Shown here one piece after another: positions 33,445 through 45,294 of a DNA stretch of 64,000 nt. Within the stretch, counting starts at the first letter, position 1; the number at the start of each line of letters is the position of its first letter. The notes under the pieces are model-generated. The model was not told the origin of the DNA. It ran no database searches and saw only the letters and a program-made list of their open reading frames with translations. The DNA comes from Acorus gramineus (taxonomy: Eukaryota; Streptophyta; Magnoliopsida; Acorales; Acoraceae): positions 1,860,001 to 1,924,000 of the forward strand of contig JAUJYN010000025.1 of the NCBI GenBank assembly GCA_030737835.1, written 5' to 3'. Both the position numbers and the translations under genes were made by a program.

Positions 33445-34173
33445 GTAGTGGTGGTGGTGGTTGAGGTGGTCGTGGGTGTGCTTGCGAGCTCCCACACCTC
33501 CCCCTTCCCTTTCCCCTTCTCTTGGTAAGCTTTCCCCTCTTCTTTTTTTGGTTTTTCAGTTCTTTGGGTGTGTTGGGAGGTGGTGCATGCTAAGTGTTTG
33601 TGTTTTGGTTTGTGTGTGCTTGGTTGCTTGGGTGTAGGAGTGTCGGCGTGCCCGAGTGTCTGCTGCCCTGTGTGTGCTGCCTGTGCCCAGCATGATCTGT
33701 CTGCTGCCCTGCCAGCACCAGCACTCCTGCCCAGCGTGCCCAGTGGCTGTGCCCAGCGTGCCCTGCCTGCTGCCCTGCCAGCACCTGCGTCTGTGCCAGG
33801 CGTGCCCTGCGCCTGTGCCCAGCGTGCCCTACGACTGTGCCCAGCGCGCCCAGCGACTGTGCCCAGTGCGTCCTGCGGCGTGCCCTGCGTCTGTGCCCAG
33901 CGCGCCCAGCGACTGTGCCCAGTGCATCCTGCGACGTTCCCTGCGACTGTGCCCAGCGCGCCCAGCGACTGTGCCCAATGCGTGTTGCGGCGTGCCCTGC
34001 GACTGTGCCCATCGCGCCCAGCGACTGTGCCCAGTGCGTCCTGCGACGTTCCCTGTGACTGTGCCCAGTGCGTCCTGTGACGTTCCCTGTGATTGTGCCC
34101 AGCGCGCCCAGCGACTGTGCCCAGTGTGTCCTGCGACGTGCCCTGTGTCTGTGCCCAGCGCGCCCAACGGCTG
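33445..34173 (+). repeat. Element D 3' LTR, piece 2 with 56-bp repeat
   Basis: This continues D after F through the GTAAGC donor-like site (33525) and the 56-bp array (33785-34172). It stops at ggctg where LTR G begins. D sequence corresponding to 22400-22537 and 24553-24632 is missing. Confidence 0.85.
33785..34172 (+). repeat. 56-bp tandem repeat in D 3' LTR
   Basis: The units are the same as at 22033-22425, with more base changes and different copy boundaries. ORFs across it on both strands reflect the open repeat only. Confidence 0.85.
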
Positions 34174-37100
34174 TGTCACGCCCCAGGGCGGCCGTCAATA
34201 CCTGAGGTCAATAAAGACTCCACAACACACAAGGTGGCAAAGCAAGGATAATGATAACTGACTGAAAAGCGGAAGCATAATATATAAACAATGTCTGTAA
34301 ACCAAAAACATTATTACAGACTCGAATACACAATCACTGTCCTGTGAGAGCCAAATCTAGACCAAAGAAAATACAACCTGTGCCACATGCACGATTTACA
34401 ATACATACAATGACTCTAGGACTGCTGACAGCCTCGCACTCGCCACCCGCCGGAAGAACGCTCCATGCCCATAAGACCACGCCACAGGAAAGCTCCAGCT
34501 CCACGCCCAACACTGCCCCTGAAAAGAAACAGTATGCGAGGGGTGAGCTACAAGCTCAGTGAGTGGCTGGAAACCAATCACCATACAACAGTTCAATACT
34601 CAAACAATTTCCTTTCAAGAAAAAACATGGGTGGAGACCCATGGTTAACAGGGTCACACGGCGGCACGACCAACCTCACCCTCACCCTCACTCCTGGAGG
34701 AAGACTCTTGGGACTTTTGGGGAGAGACCATACCGTTGGTCGAAGAGACCCGGAATTACTGGTCTACACAACGCTACTGGATCATCTACATCGGGATAAC
34801 TGCCCAACGATGTCTTTGAACATCGATACGCAACCGGACCCAACACTTTGGGAATGGACGAACAACGAATGGGTCACGCGGCGACGTGTCTTCACCTCAT
34901 CCTCACCCTCACTCCCGGAGGGAGACTCTTGGGACTTTTGGAAGAGACTTAGACTGCTCTATACCCTTGGTCCACCGGTAGCCCTTTCCCCGGGTAGTCA
35001 CTACCTGGTATACTCCCACGATCAGTACGCTTCCGAACGCCTCGGTGGTACCTACGGATGGGAGCCCTCTGTCAGGACAGCTTTTCCAACGCTGGGAAGT
35101 TCCTACATCGGATCCAATGAAGGGGAGAACGATTCCACGCTCGCAATATCATTCGTTAGCCCTCTCCCAGGTAGCCTCTACCTGGTACACTCCCACGATC
35201 AGTACGCTCCTGAACGCATCGGTGGTACCTACGGATGGGAGCCCTCTGTCAGGACAGCTACAACCCGGGCCTCTTCAACACGGACGACATTGGGAGTAAA
35301 CATTCCATGCTCGCAAAGCGAACCCAATGGAAAACAACTACTCTCGATAATCACTTATCGAGATATCGAATACTACTGTACTCCCACACCGTTGCGTCGC
35401 TCAGACACAAGGGGGGGTGTCATGCCCCAACTACCGGCTCTCACGTAGAAATAATCCCAAGGCACATAACCCAACAGGCGGTTCATATACACGCCTAGCA
35501 CGGGTAGGCCTAGCTTAATGCCCCACTACCGGTTTAACAATCCGATAAGATAATGAATTCTCCTGAATTCCAAACGAGTGCATCGCTCGGATGCACGGGG
35601 CGATTACATCGCTAGCGCTCTAACTAATAAGGTACAACTTGACAGCGGGTCATACCCACGCCTATTTCAGATAGGCCTATCAGTTTTTAACATGCGCATA
35701 TAAATATATCCAGGAGAATTTTATATCTAGCTATGTGCATGAACCATATGCACAATCATCTAATAATTATAGGGACACTCCCTAACATGGATTTACATCA
35801 TAATAAATCATACAACATGCATACATGGTCTAACTTAAGCATGCGTTGGATATCGCCAACTTAAAAGAAAGGGTCAAACGCGATCTCGCGCACTAACAGG
35901 TGCATGCCAATATTCCAAACGAACCTGAGTCGAGTAGGAAATCGCATCTACTTACTCAGTTCGTTCAAAGGGAGAGGGCGAGAGAGATCATCATCTCATG
36001 AAGCTGGTCATAGCTTTGCCCCATTAGCATGGGCGCAACAACTACACCACGCCCTCGAGTCTTATCGCAAGGGAATATTAGACAGGTGCCCGTTATTAAC
36101 CCAGACTTATTCATGCTGGATATTCCAATTAATATGGTGGGAGTAGTATTACAATACTACCTAAGGCATGCCATATTCTATACATCCATACACATTACCA
36201 AAAATACATGCCCATACTAGAGGGGCTCATGCAACACAATCATTCATACATGAATACAATACATGTATATAAGCCTAGCATGCAAGATATCTACATATTA
36301 TAGCTTAAGCATGGCCATACTATTTATCTACACAAGTAGTATAGCTAGGGGGCTCCATCGATGGGCGACGCGCGTCTACGCGCGTCGAGCGCATCCCGAG
36401 GGGGGGGGGGATTGGATCGAACCACTCACCATTACTCGGGACCTCGCGCATCCCATCCGACGAGATCTGCAAGGTAAGGGCATCAAATTTGGTGAGTAAC
36501 ATCACAATTTAACACTTAGAAATCAGTAGAATTACTAAAGACTTAGACATGCACGCATACGGCCTCGCACGCATGCGAGCACACGCGTACGCACACATGC
36601 CCGAGTGCCCCAGCACCTACCCGAGACCCTGGGCAGCCCCACGCATGCCCCAGCACGCGCACGCACGTGCACGCACGCGCGCGCACTGGCACCCAGCCGC
36701 GCGCCCAGACACACGCCCAGGCGCACTGCCCCGTGCGTGCGCGCACGCTCGCGCGCGCCCGCACACACTCACACGCACGCCCTGCTTGCACCTCGCTCGC
36801 TGCCAGCGTCCGCGCCCACCTGCGCGCCTGCACGCATTTGCACGCGCGCGCCTGCACGCCCGCACGCATGTGCACGCGCGCGCCTGCACGCCCGCCTGGG
36901 CCTGCCAGCGCCGCTCTGCGCGCGCGCCTGCGCGTGCCCAGCCATCCTTAACCCTCTTTTAACCCCTTTTAACCCCTCCCCCACACTTCTCACTCACCCT
37001 AAACCAATTACCTAACATGCATGACTTTCCTACAACCCCCTAAGCCATGAAAAACCAAGAAAAGAAGGGGAAGAGCTCACCTTGGGAGGGGGAATGAAAG

Positions 37101-37845
37101 GGGGAGATTCGGGGGCCCTCGATGCACCCGCGACCACCTCAACCACCACCACCACTACCACCACCTCCACAGCCCTCCTCAGCCTCCTTTGGCTGCAAAA
37201 CAGGGGGGGGGGGAAGGACATGAAAAGGGAGCTAGAGAGAGGAGGATCAACAAAAACAACAACACCTACACAAACCTTTCTCTTCCTCCTTCACCTTCTC
37301 TTCTCTTTGGGACATTAACACAAACACATGGTGGGGATTGAAAGAGAGGAAGAGAGACCCCCAAAAGAATCCACGTGGGGAGTGGGAGAGAGAGAGAGAG
37401 ATATTTTCCACTTGGGGTGGTGGTGAGTGTAATGGAAAAATGAGGGGGTGAACCTAACCTAAACTCACCCTCTAACAAACCAATTAACCAAGTGGTTGCT
37501 TCACCACTAAGCAAAGGAGGGTAAGGTTACCCAAGGTCACTACATTCACCAAAATATCTCACACTATTCAACTAATCAAACCAGGAACTCTTGAAAACCT
37601 AGATATGATTCAGAACTACATATTTTTCCAACCGTTACCAGAATTTGATGAAATTTTTATGGGTAATACTAAACGGTACATGGACCCATAATATGCAGTC
37701 AGATTTCCAATCAGAGTGTTCTAACTCCTGCAGGTGGCTAAAAGCCAAAATTTTAGTGGCTCCGATCAAAAAATTAAAAGGCCCTGAATGACCCAGAAGT
37801 GACCAAGGCTTAACCAAAATAGCTCCAAATGACACAGGCATAACA
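34174..37845 (-). mobile_element. LTR G: type-B LTR, minus strand (3672 bp)
   Basis: In plus orientation it starts TGTCACGCCCCAGGGCGG and ends GGCATAACA, the reverse complement of a type-B LTR. A short deletion of about 36 bp lies near its 3' terminus (just after 34195). It contains a putative intron (36467-37080, 614 bp), a poly-G/C tract (36400-36410) and the duplicated gacagagggctccc blocks. The flanks (ggctg and atact) do not match and D sequence is missing between them, so deletion followed or accompanied its arrival. Confidence 0.88.
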
Positions 37846-40206
37846 ATACTACTTGTGTAGATAAGTAGTATGGCCATGCTTAAGCTATAATATATTAGAT
37901 ATCTTGCATGCTAGGCTTATATACATGTATTGTATCCTTGTATGAATGATTGTGTTGCATGCGCCCCTCTAGTATGGGCATGTATTTTTGTAATGTGTAT
38001 GGACGTATAGAATATGGCATGCCTTAGGTAGTATTGTAATACTACTCCCACCATATTAATTGGAATATCCAGCATGATTAAGTCTGGGTTAATAACGGGC
38101 ACCTGTCTAATATTCCCTTGCGATAAGACTCGAGGGCGTGGTGTAGTTGTTGCGCCCATGCTAATGGGGCAAAGCTATGACCAACTTCATGAGATGATGA
38201 TCTCTCTCGCCCTCTCCCTCTGCACGAACTGAGTAAGTAGATGCGATTTCCTACTCGACTCAAGTCCGTTTGTAATATTGGCATGCACCTATTAGTGCGC
38301 GAGATCGCGCTTGACCCTTTCTTTTAAGTTGGTGATATCCAACGCATGCTTAAGTTATGCCTTGTGTGCTTATATGATTAATGGCCACGTATGCATGTTT
38401 AAGTGGGCCATACCATGTATGCATGTTGTATGATTTGTTGTTTATGATGTAAATCCATGTTAGGGGTCACCCTTATGGTCAATTATTAGATGATTGTGCA
38501 TATGGTTCATGCACATAGCTAGATATAATTCTCCTGGATATATTTATATGCACATAGGCCTATCTGAAATAGGCGTGGGTATGACCCGTGGTCGGGTTGT
38601 ACCTTATTAGTTAGAGCGCTAGCGATGTAATCGCCCCCGTGCATCCGAGCGATGCACTCGTTTGGAATTCAGGAGAATTCATTATCTTATCGGTTTTGTT
38701 AAGCCGGTAGTTGTGGCATTAAGCTAGGCCTACCCGTGCTAGGCGTGTATATGAACCGCCTATTGGGTTATGTGCCTTGGGATTATTTCTGCGTGAGAGC
38801 AGAGGCAACCCCCCCCCTTTGTGTCTGAGCGACGCAACGGAGTGGGAGTACAATAGTGTTCGATATCATCGATATGTGATTATCGAGAGTAGTTTTTCCA
38901 TTGGGTTCGCTTTGTGAACATGGAGTGTTTCCTCTCAATGTCGTCTGTGTTGAAGCGGCCCAGGTTGTAGCTGTCCTAACAGAGGGCCCCCACCTGTAGG
39001 TACTATCGACGCATGTGGCAAGATGTACTGATCGTGGGGGTATACCAGGTAGAGGCTACCCGGGAGTGGGCTAACGAATGATATTGCGAGCGTGGAATCG
39101 TTCTCCCCTTCGTTGGATCCGATGTAGGAACTTCCCGGCGTTGGAAAGCTGTCCTGACAGAGGGCTCCCATCCGTAGGTACCACCGAGGCGTTCGAAAGC
39201 GTACTGATCGTGGGAGTATACCAGGTAGTGACTACCCGGGGAAAGGGCTATCGGTGGACCAACTGTGTAGAGGAGTATAATCTATCCAAAAGTCCTATGT
39301 CACCTGTAAAGGGTGAGGGTGAGGATGAGGTGAAGACACGTCGCCGCGTGACCCATTCATGGTTCGTCCGTTCCCATAGTTGTTGGGCCCGGTTGCGTAT
39401 CGATGTTCAAAGACATCGTTGGGCAGTTATCTCAGGGATTGATGATCCAGTAGTGTTGTGTAGACCAGTAATTCCGGGTCTCTTCGACCAACGGTATGGT
39501 CACTCCCCAAGAGTCCCAAGAGTCTCCCTCCGGGAGTGAGGGTGAGGGTGGGGTTGGTGATCCAGTAGTGTTGTGTAGACCAGTAATTCCGGATCTCTTC
39601 GACCAACGGTATGGTCTCTCCCCAAAAGTCCCAAGAGTCTTCCTCCGGGAGTGAGGGTGAGGGTGAGGTTGGTCGCGCCGCCGCGTGACCTTGTTATCCA
39701 TTGGGTTTCTACCCATGTTTTCCTTGAGAGGAAATTGTTTTAGTATTGAACTGTTGTATGGTGATTGGTTTCCAGCCACTCACTGAGCTTGTAGCTCACC
39801 CCTCACATACTATTTCTTTTCAGGGGTAGTGTTGGGAGTGGAGCTAGAGCTTCCCTGTGGCGTGGTCTTATGGGCGTAGAGCGCTCTTCCGGCGGGTGGT
39901 GAGTGCGAGGCTGTCAGCAGTCCTATAGTCATTTTATGTATTGTAAATCGTGCATGTGGCACAGGTTGTATTTTATTTGAACTAGACTTGGCTCTCACAG
40001 GACAGTGATTGTGTATTCGAGTCTGTAATAATGTTTTTGGTTTACAGACATTGTTTATATATTATGCTTCCACTTTTCAGTCAGTTATCATTATCTTTGC
40101 TTTGCCACCTTGTGTGCTGTTGTTGGAGTCTTTATTGACCTCAGGTATTGATAGCTGATATTTCATTATTGCCACGTCTCGGGGACGGCCGCCCTAGGGC
40201 GTGACA
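37846..40206 (+). repeat. Element D 3' LTR, piece 3 (LTR end)
   Basis: Collinear with 24633-27020, it ends gggcgtgaca and is followed by the acaac duplication. Two gagggtgagggtg tandem units lie at 39440-39670. Confidence 0.9.
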
Positions 40207-40856
40207 ACAACAGCTACCACTCGAGTATTTGGATGGCACCATATGAGGCACTCTATGGCCGCAGCTACAGGTCTCCCTTGTGTTGGGACAAGGTCAGACA
40301 GCGCTAGTTGGAGGCACCAGAGATCGTCCGCCAGACCTCAGAGAAGGTCAAGACGATTCATGAACGTATCCGAATCGCTCAGAGCCGTCATAAGAGCTAT
40401 GTCGATTGTCGTCGCCGTGAGCTCGCCTTCGAGGTTGGTGACCAAGTTTTCCTGAAGGTGTCCTTGTCGAAGGGCATCTTCCGTTTCTGTGTGCAGGGCT
40501 AGCTGAGTCTGCGTTTCATTGGCCCGTTTCTCATCCTTGAGTGGATTGGAGAGGTGGCCTATCGCATAGCCCTGCCCCCATAGTTGGCTCAATCCCATGA
40601 CGTCTTCCATGTCTCGCAACTGAAGCGTTACGTCCACGATCGTGATCACGTTATCCCATTCGAGCCGCTCGTCCTCAAGTCGGACTTGTCATTCGTGGAG
40701 CTACCAATCTAGATCCTGGACCGACGCAAGAAGAGGCTTCGCGCCAAGACGGTCCAGTTCGTTAAGGTGCGATGGCAGCACCGTTCTGGTGCCGAGGCCA
40801 CTTGGCAGTGCGAGGACGCCAGGCGTGGCGCATATCCACATCTTTTCCCTGCATAG
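40207..40856 (+). pseudogene. Element C pol fragment: integrase C-terminal part
   Basis: This continues the integrase of C across the D insertion: [58 protein letters not shown], then a chromodomain-like [15 protein letters not shown]. In-frame stops occur at CAG-derived TAG sites (about 40304, 40500, 40580, 40710). The natural stop is TAG at 40854-40856. Confidence 0.88.
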
Positions 40857-40892
40857 ATGTTTTTGTATTAAATTTTGTGGACAAAATTTCCT

Positions 40893-40905
40893 AAGGGGGG
40901 AAGAA
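40893..40905 (+). other. Element C polypurine tract
   Basis: AAGGGGGGAAGAA directly precedes the TG of the 3' LTR. Confidence 0.87.
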
Positions 40906-43597
40906 TGTTTTATATGTGTTACTTTTTAGCCTATTGGTCACACTTGGGTAATTTCTGGCCATTTTCCAATTTTTTTTTTTTCGTTCGAAGCCGCTAAAAT
41001 TTTAGACTTTAAGCTACCTGCGTGAGTTGGAGTACTCTGATTAGGAAATGTAACTGCATATTATGGGTCCTGGTACCAATTAGTACTATCCATAAAAATT
41101 TCATCGAATTCCGGGAACGTTTTGAAAAATATGCAATTCCAAACCATATCCGGGTTTCAGTCATTACTGGTTTGTTTGGTGGAATAGTGTTGGGATATTT
41201 TAGTGGTTATAGTCACCTTGGGAAACCTCACTCCCTTCTCATCACCCCCCCATTGGAGCATTTTTGCTCCCTCTCTCTCTCTTTCACTCCCTCTCACGCC
41301 ACCCTCTCCCTCTTTGTTTTGTGTGTGTGCTGATTTGAGGAAAAGAAGCACAAAAAGTGGAGTAGTGAAGGAGAAGGGGCACACAAAGGTGTGTGTGTGT
41401 GTGTGTGTATGTGTGTTGTAGTTGTGGTTGTTGATTCCCTTCTCTTAGGCTCCCTCTCATGCTCCCTTTGCCCCTGATTTTCAGCCAAGTAAGGCTTGTG
41501 GAGTGGCTGAGGAGGTAGTGGTGTTGGTGGTGGCGGTTGCGGTGGTTTTGGTGCGCCAAGAGCACCCGAATACCTCCCCTTTTCTTTCCCCTCCTTTGGT
41601 AAGCTCTCCTCCTCCCAATCTTTGTTTTAATGGTTGTTAGGGCTGTTAGGGTGGTCATGCATGCTATGTATGTGGGTTAGGGTGTGTGTGAGGGCAGTGG
41701 AGAGGATGGGACAGGTCTGGGCGCGTGCGCGGAGCAATCCGCGCGCATGCGCGGGCAGACGCGCGCAGAGAGGGGTGCTGGCGCGCAGTCGGGTGCGCTG
41801 GCGGGCACGCGAGCGTGCGCACGGGGAGCTAGCGTCGACGCGCATCTGGATGCGCGGTTGAGCACGTGGCAGTACGCCAGGGGTGCGGGGGCGCATGCTT
41901 ATGCGTGCGTACGCGTGCAGGGGCCACACGTGTGGCTGCCCGAGGGTTTGGGTAAGTGTCGGGGCAGTCGAACTTGCGTGCGTACGTTCGTACTCGCATG
42001 CGTGCGAGCCCGTATGCGTGCTTGTCCGAGTCTTTGGCATTTCTAGTAAATTCCATGTATATTTATGTAGTTATACTCACCATATTGAATGCCCTTGTCT
42101 TGCAGATCTTGGCGAACGATCACGCAACGACCCGGGTTGCGGTGAGTGGGTCGATCCAACCCAGTTGGGAGGCGTTCGATGCACGTAGACGTGCATTGCC
42201 CTCCCCTAGGGCATCATAACTGCATATATTAAACATATTTGCATGTATATGTTATTATTGGGCTTGCTAGGTTGCATCCATGTCATGTTAGACCTGACAT
42301 GTTAGGGTATACATCCTACCATCATGTGTAGGGACCAATGCTTGTTCATGCATCATGTCCAATGTTAGGATAACATTTGATTCCTACATGCCCCGACCTT
42401 GCCTAAGTATACCCTTAGCTATCTATGAAAAGCATAAGTGTAAGCATGCCTTAGAAAATATTATAACCTTGTTATTATATTATTTAAATGCTTCCATGAT
42501 GAATTCCTTGTATATTTATTATCCATGTTATATGCTTAAGTTAAGCCTTAAATCTTGCCTAATGAGTTTAGGCAAGTGTATGACCACTTATGGGGGTCAT
42601 ACTTGGCAATTGTCACTATGAATAATATGTTTTTCCCCGCATCTTAGTTATGCGCACTGGAGGGAATTCTTGACAATTCGTTACCTTATTGGTGTTTAGT
42701 AACCAGTGTCGACAGATCCGAGAGGATCGTATTCGCGAGTTAGATTGTTTTCTCCCCTTCGTTGGATCCGATGTAGGAACTCCCCGGCGTTGGAAAAGCT
42801 GTCCTGACAGAGGGCTCCCATCCGTAGGTACTACCGATGCGTTCGGGAATGTACTGATCGTGGGAGTATACCAGGTAGAGGCTACCCGGGGAAAGGGCTA
42901 CCGGTGGACCAAGGGTGTAGAGCAGTCTAATCTCTCCCAAAAGTCCTATGTCACCTCTAAAGGGTGAGGGTGTGGTGGGTCGGCGTCGCTACGACCCACC
43001 AATTTGTGCAGTTACTCCCATCTTAGGGACTTTAATGATTTTAAAGGTTAAATATGAGTTGTGTTGCATGGATTGTACCATTCACTGAGCGTGTGGCTCA
43101 CCCCTCGCATACTTTTTCCTCCAGTTGTCGCTGAGTCGGATCTGAAGGAGGAGCTCCCTGAGGCGTCGCACCAGTAGCGGAGCAGCGTTCGCGAGTTGTC
43201 GCTGAGTCGGATCTGAAGGAGGAGCTCCCCGAGGCGTCGCACCAGTAGCGGAGCAGCGTTCGCGTTTTGGGTCTTGCGAGTGAGAGGCCATCAGCATCCC
43301 CCTTTTCCTTGTATGTATTGTTACTCGTGCTTGGGCACAGTACTTGTATGTTGATGTCTTTGTTTTATATTGGCTCTCACAGGATAGTTGATTATGTATT
43401 CTGGTCTGTAATATGTCTTTGAATTACAGACTTAGTCGTTTAAGCTTCCGCTATATGTATATATATTATTACAGACCTTGTTAATTGCGTTATTACCTTC
43501 GATGTTGTGTAGAGTTTTTTTTATTGATCTCGTGTATGGATTGCTGATATTATATATATTTGCCACGTATCGGGGACGGCTGCCCTGGGGTGTGATA
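40906..43597 (+). repeat. Element C 3' LTR (type C, 2692 bp)
   Basis: It starts TGTTTTATATGTGTTAC and ends GGGGTGTGATA, a C-to-T altered form of the usual GTGACA. It carries a (GT)n run (41391-41416), a putative intron (41599-42105, 507 bp), GTGAGT at 42142, the gacagagggctcccatccgt block near 42804 and a duplicated 64-bp unit near 43125-43260. The right flank is reverse-oriented type-B LTR (H), so C inserted into H. Confidence 0.88.
41599..42105 (+). other. putative LTR intron (C)
   Basis: CCTTTG|GTAAGC to GTCTTGCAG|ATCTTG with GC-rich content. A conserved exon-like block and GTGAGT (42142-42147) follow. Confidence 0.45.
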
Positions 43598-45294
43598 GCT
43601 GGGGTGTTCGACACACGACGATGTCGGGAGGAAGCACCCCACGTTCGCAAAGCGAACCATATGGGAAAGTCAACTACGCTCGATAATCACATATCGATGA
43701 TAAAGAATACTCTTGGACTCCCACACGGATGCGTCGCTTAGACGCGAGGGGTTACCTCTACTCTCACGTAGAAATAAGAGCAAGGCATATAACCCAACAG
43801 GTGGTTCATATACGCGCCTAGCACGGGTAGGCCTAACTTAATGCCAAAGCTACCGGTTTAACAAAACCGATACAACAAATGAATTCTCCTGAATTCCATT
43901 CAAGTGCATCACACGGATGCAGGGGCGATTACATCTCTCGCGCACTAACTAATGAGGTACATCCCGACAGCGGGTCGTACCCACGCCTATTTCAGATAGG
44001 CCTAATTAGTTTTAACATGTGCATATATATAACAGGAGAATCATATCATAGTTATGTGCATGAACCATATGCACGATCATCTAATAATTGACTATAAGGG
44101 TATCTCCTAACATGGATTTACATCATAAACAACAAATCATACAACATGCATACAAGGTATGGCCAACTTAAACATGCATACAAGGCCATTAATCATATAA
44201 GCATACAAGGTATAACTTAAGCATGCGTTGGATATCACCAACTTAAAAGGGAAGGGTCAAGCGCGATCTCGCGCACTAACAGGTGCATGCCAATATTCCA
44301 AACGAACCTGAGTCGAGTAGGAAATCGCATCTACTTACTCAGTTCGTGCAGAGGGAGAGGGAGAGGGCGAGAGAGAGCTCATCATCTCTTGAAGTTGGTC
44401 ATAGCTTTGCCCCATTAGCATGGGCGCAAGAACTACACCACGCCCTCGAGTCTTATCGCAAGGGAATATTAGGCATGTGCTCGTTATTAACCCAGACTTA
44501 ATCATGCTGGATATTCCAATTAATGTGGTAGTATTACTCATAGGGACTACCTAAGACATGCTTATTCTATACATTCATGAAAACCAACATCACACATGCC
44601 CATACATGAAGGGCGCATGCATACATAATAATTCACACATGAATATTCATAGGCAAGTATATGGTAGAAAATGGGGATCTACGCAATATACAAGCTATAC
44701 AAGCCTAGCATGCAAATATCTAACATATTTAGGGTGCAAAGAAGCCCCATGGATGCGCGATGCACGACTACGTGCATCGAGCGCATCTCGAAGGGTTGGA
44801 TCAAACCACTCACCGCAACCCGGAACCTCGCGCATCCCATCCGACGAGATCTGCAAGGTAAGGGCATCAAATTTGGTGAGTAAAATCACATTATAACACT
44901 TAGAAATTACTAGAAATGCCAAAGACTCAGATATGCACACATACGGGCTCGCACGCATGCAAGTACGCATGTATGCACGATGTCTGAGTGCCCTGGCACC
45001 TACCCGAGCCCTCGGGTAGCCACACGCCTGACCCTGCATGCGCGCGCACGCGTGCGCGCCCTAGCGCTCTGCAACATGCCCAGGCAAGCCCAGACTCGCT
45101 GCCCCGCGCACGCACGCTAGCGCTCGCCCGCGCGCACTCATGCGCACGACCTGTGCGCACCGCGCGGGCTGCCAGCACCCGCACGAACTTGCGCGCTGGC
45201 TCTGCGCGCACCTGGGCGCCCGCGCACATGTGACTGTGCCCCTCTGCGCACAGACATACCCGAGCGCGCCTCCAGCCAACTTTAACCCCTCCCC
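43598..45294 (-). mobile_element. LTR H: type-B LTR fragment, minus strand, outermost layer
   Basis: This is the reverse complement of the middle of LTR B3 (about 18950-20600), with the gcgaacat, ggcctacccg and poly-pyrimidine landmarks in reversed order. It is cut on the left by element C and on the right by element I (flank tcccc, 45290-45294). Its two ends must lie left and right of the window. The TTGCAG acceptor-like site is at 44851-44856 on the minus strand. The H sequence is more diverged than the other copies, as expected for the oldest layer. Confidence 0.83.

Larger units (their letters stand above)
14334..40206 (+). mobile_element. Element D: decayed LTR retrotransposon, itself a nest host
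   Basis: D is bounded by a perfect 5-bp duplication, acaac at 14329-14333 and 40207-40211, within the integrase gene of element C. The 5' LTR is in three pieces (14334-15233, 21737-22537, 24553-27020). The internal region is 27021-29499. The 3' LTR is in three pieces (29500-30332, 33445-34173, 37846-40206). Inserted LTRs B2/B3, E, F and G account for the gaps. The LTR is type B at its right end but has a distinct U3 (TGTTATGCCTGTGTCATTCGG). Confidence 0.9.

Noticed and set aside
34465-35448. 327-codon plus-strand ORF
   Set aside because: It is the antisense of the right half of LTR G. The matching sense region in other LTR copies has frameshifts, and no domain is recognisable.
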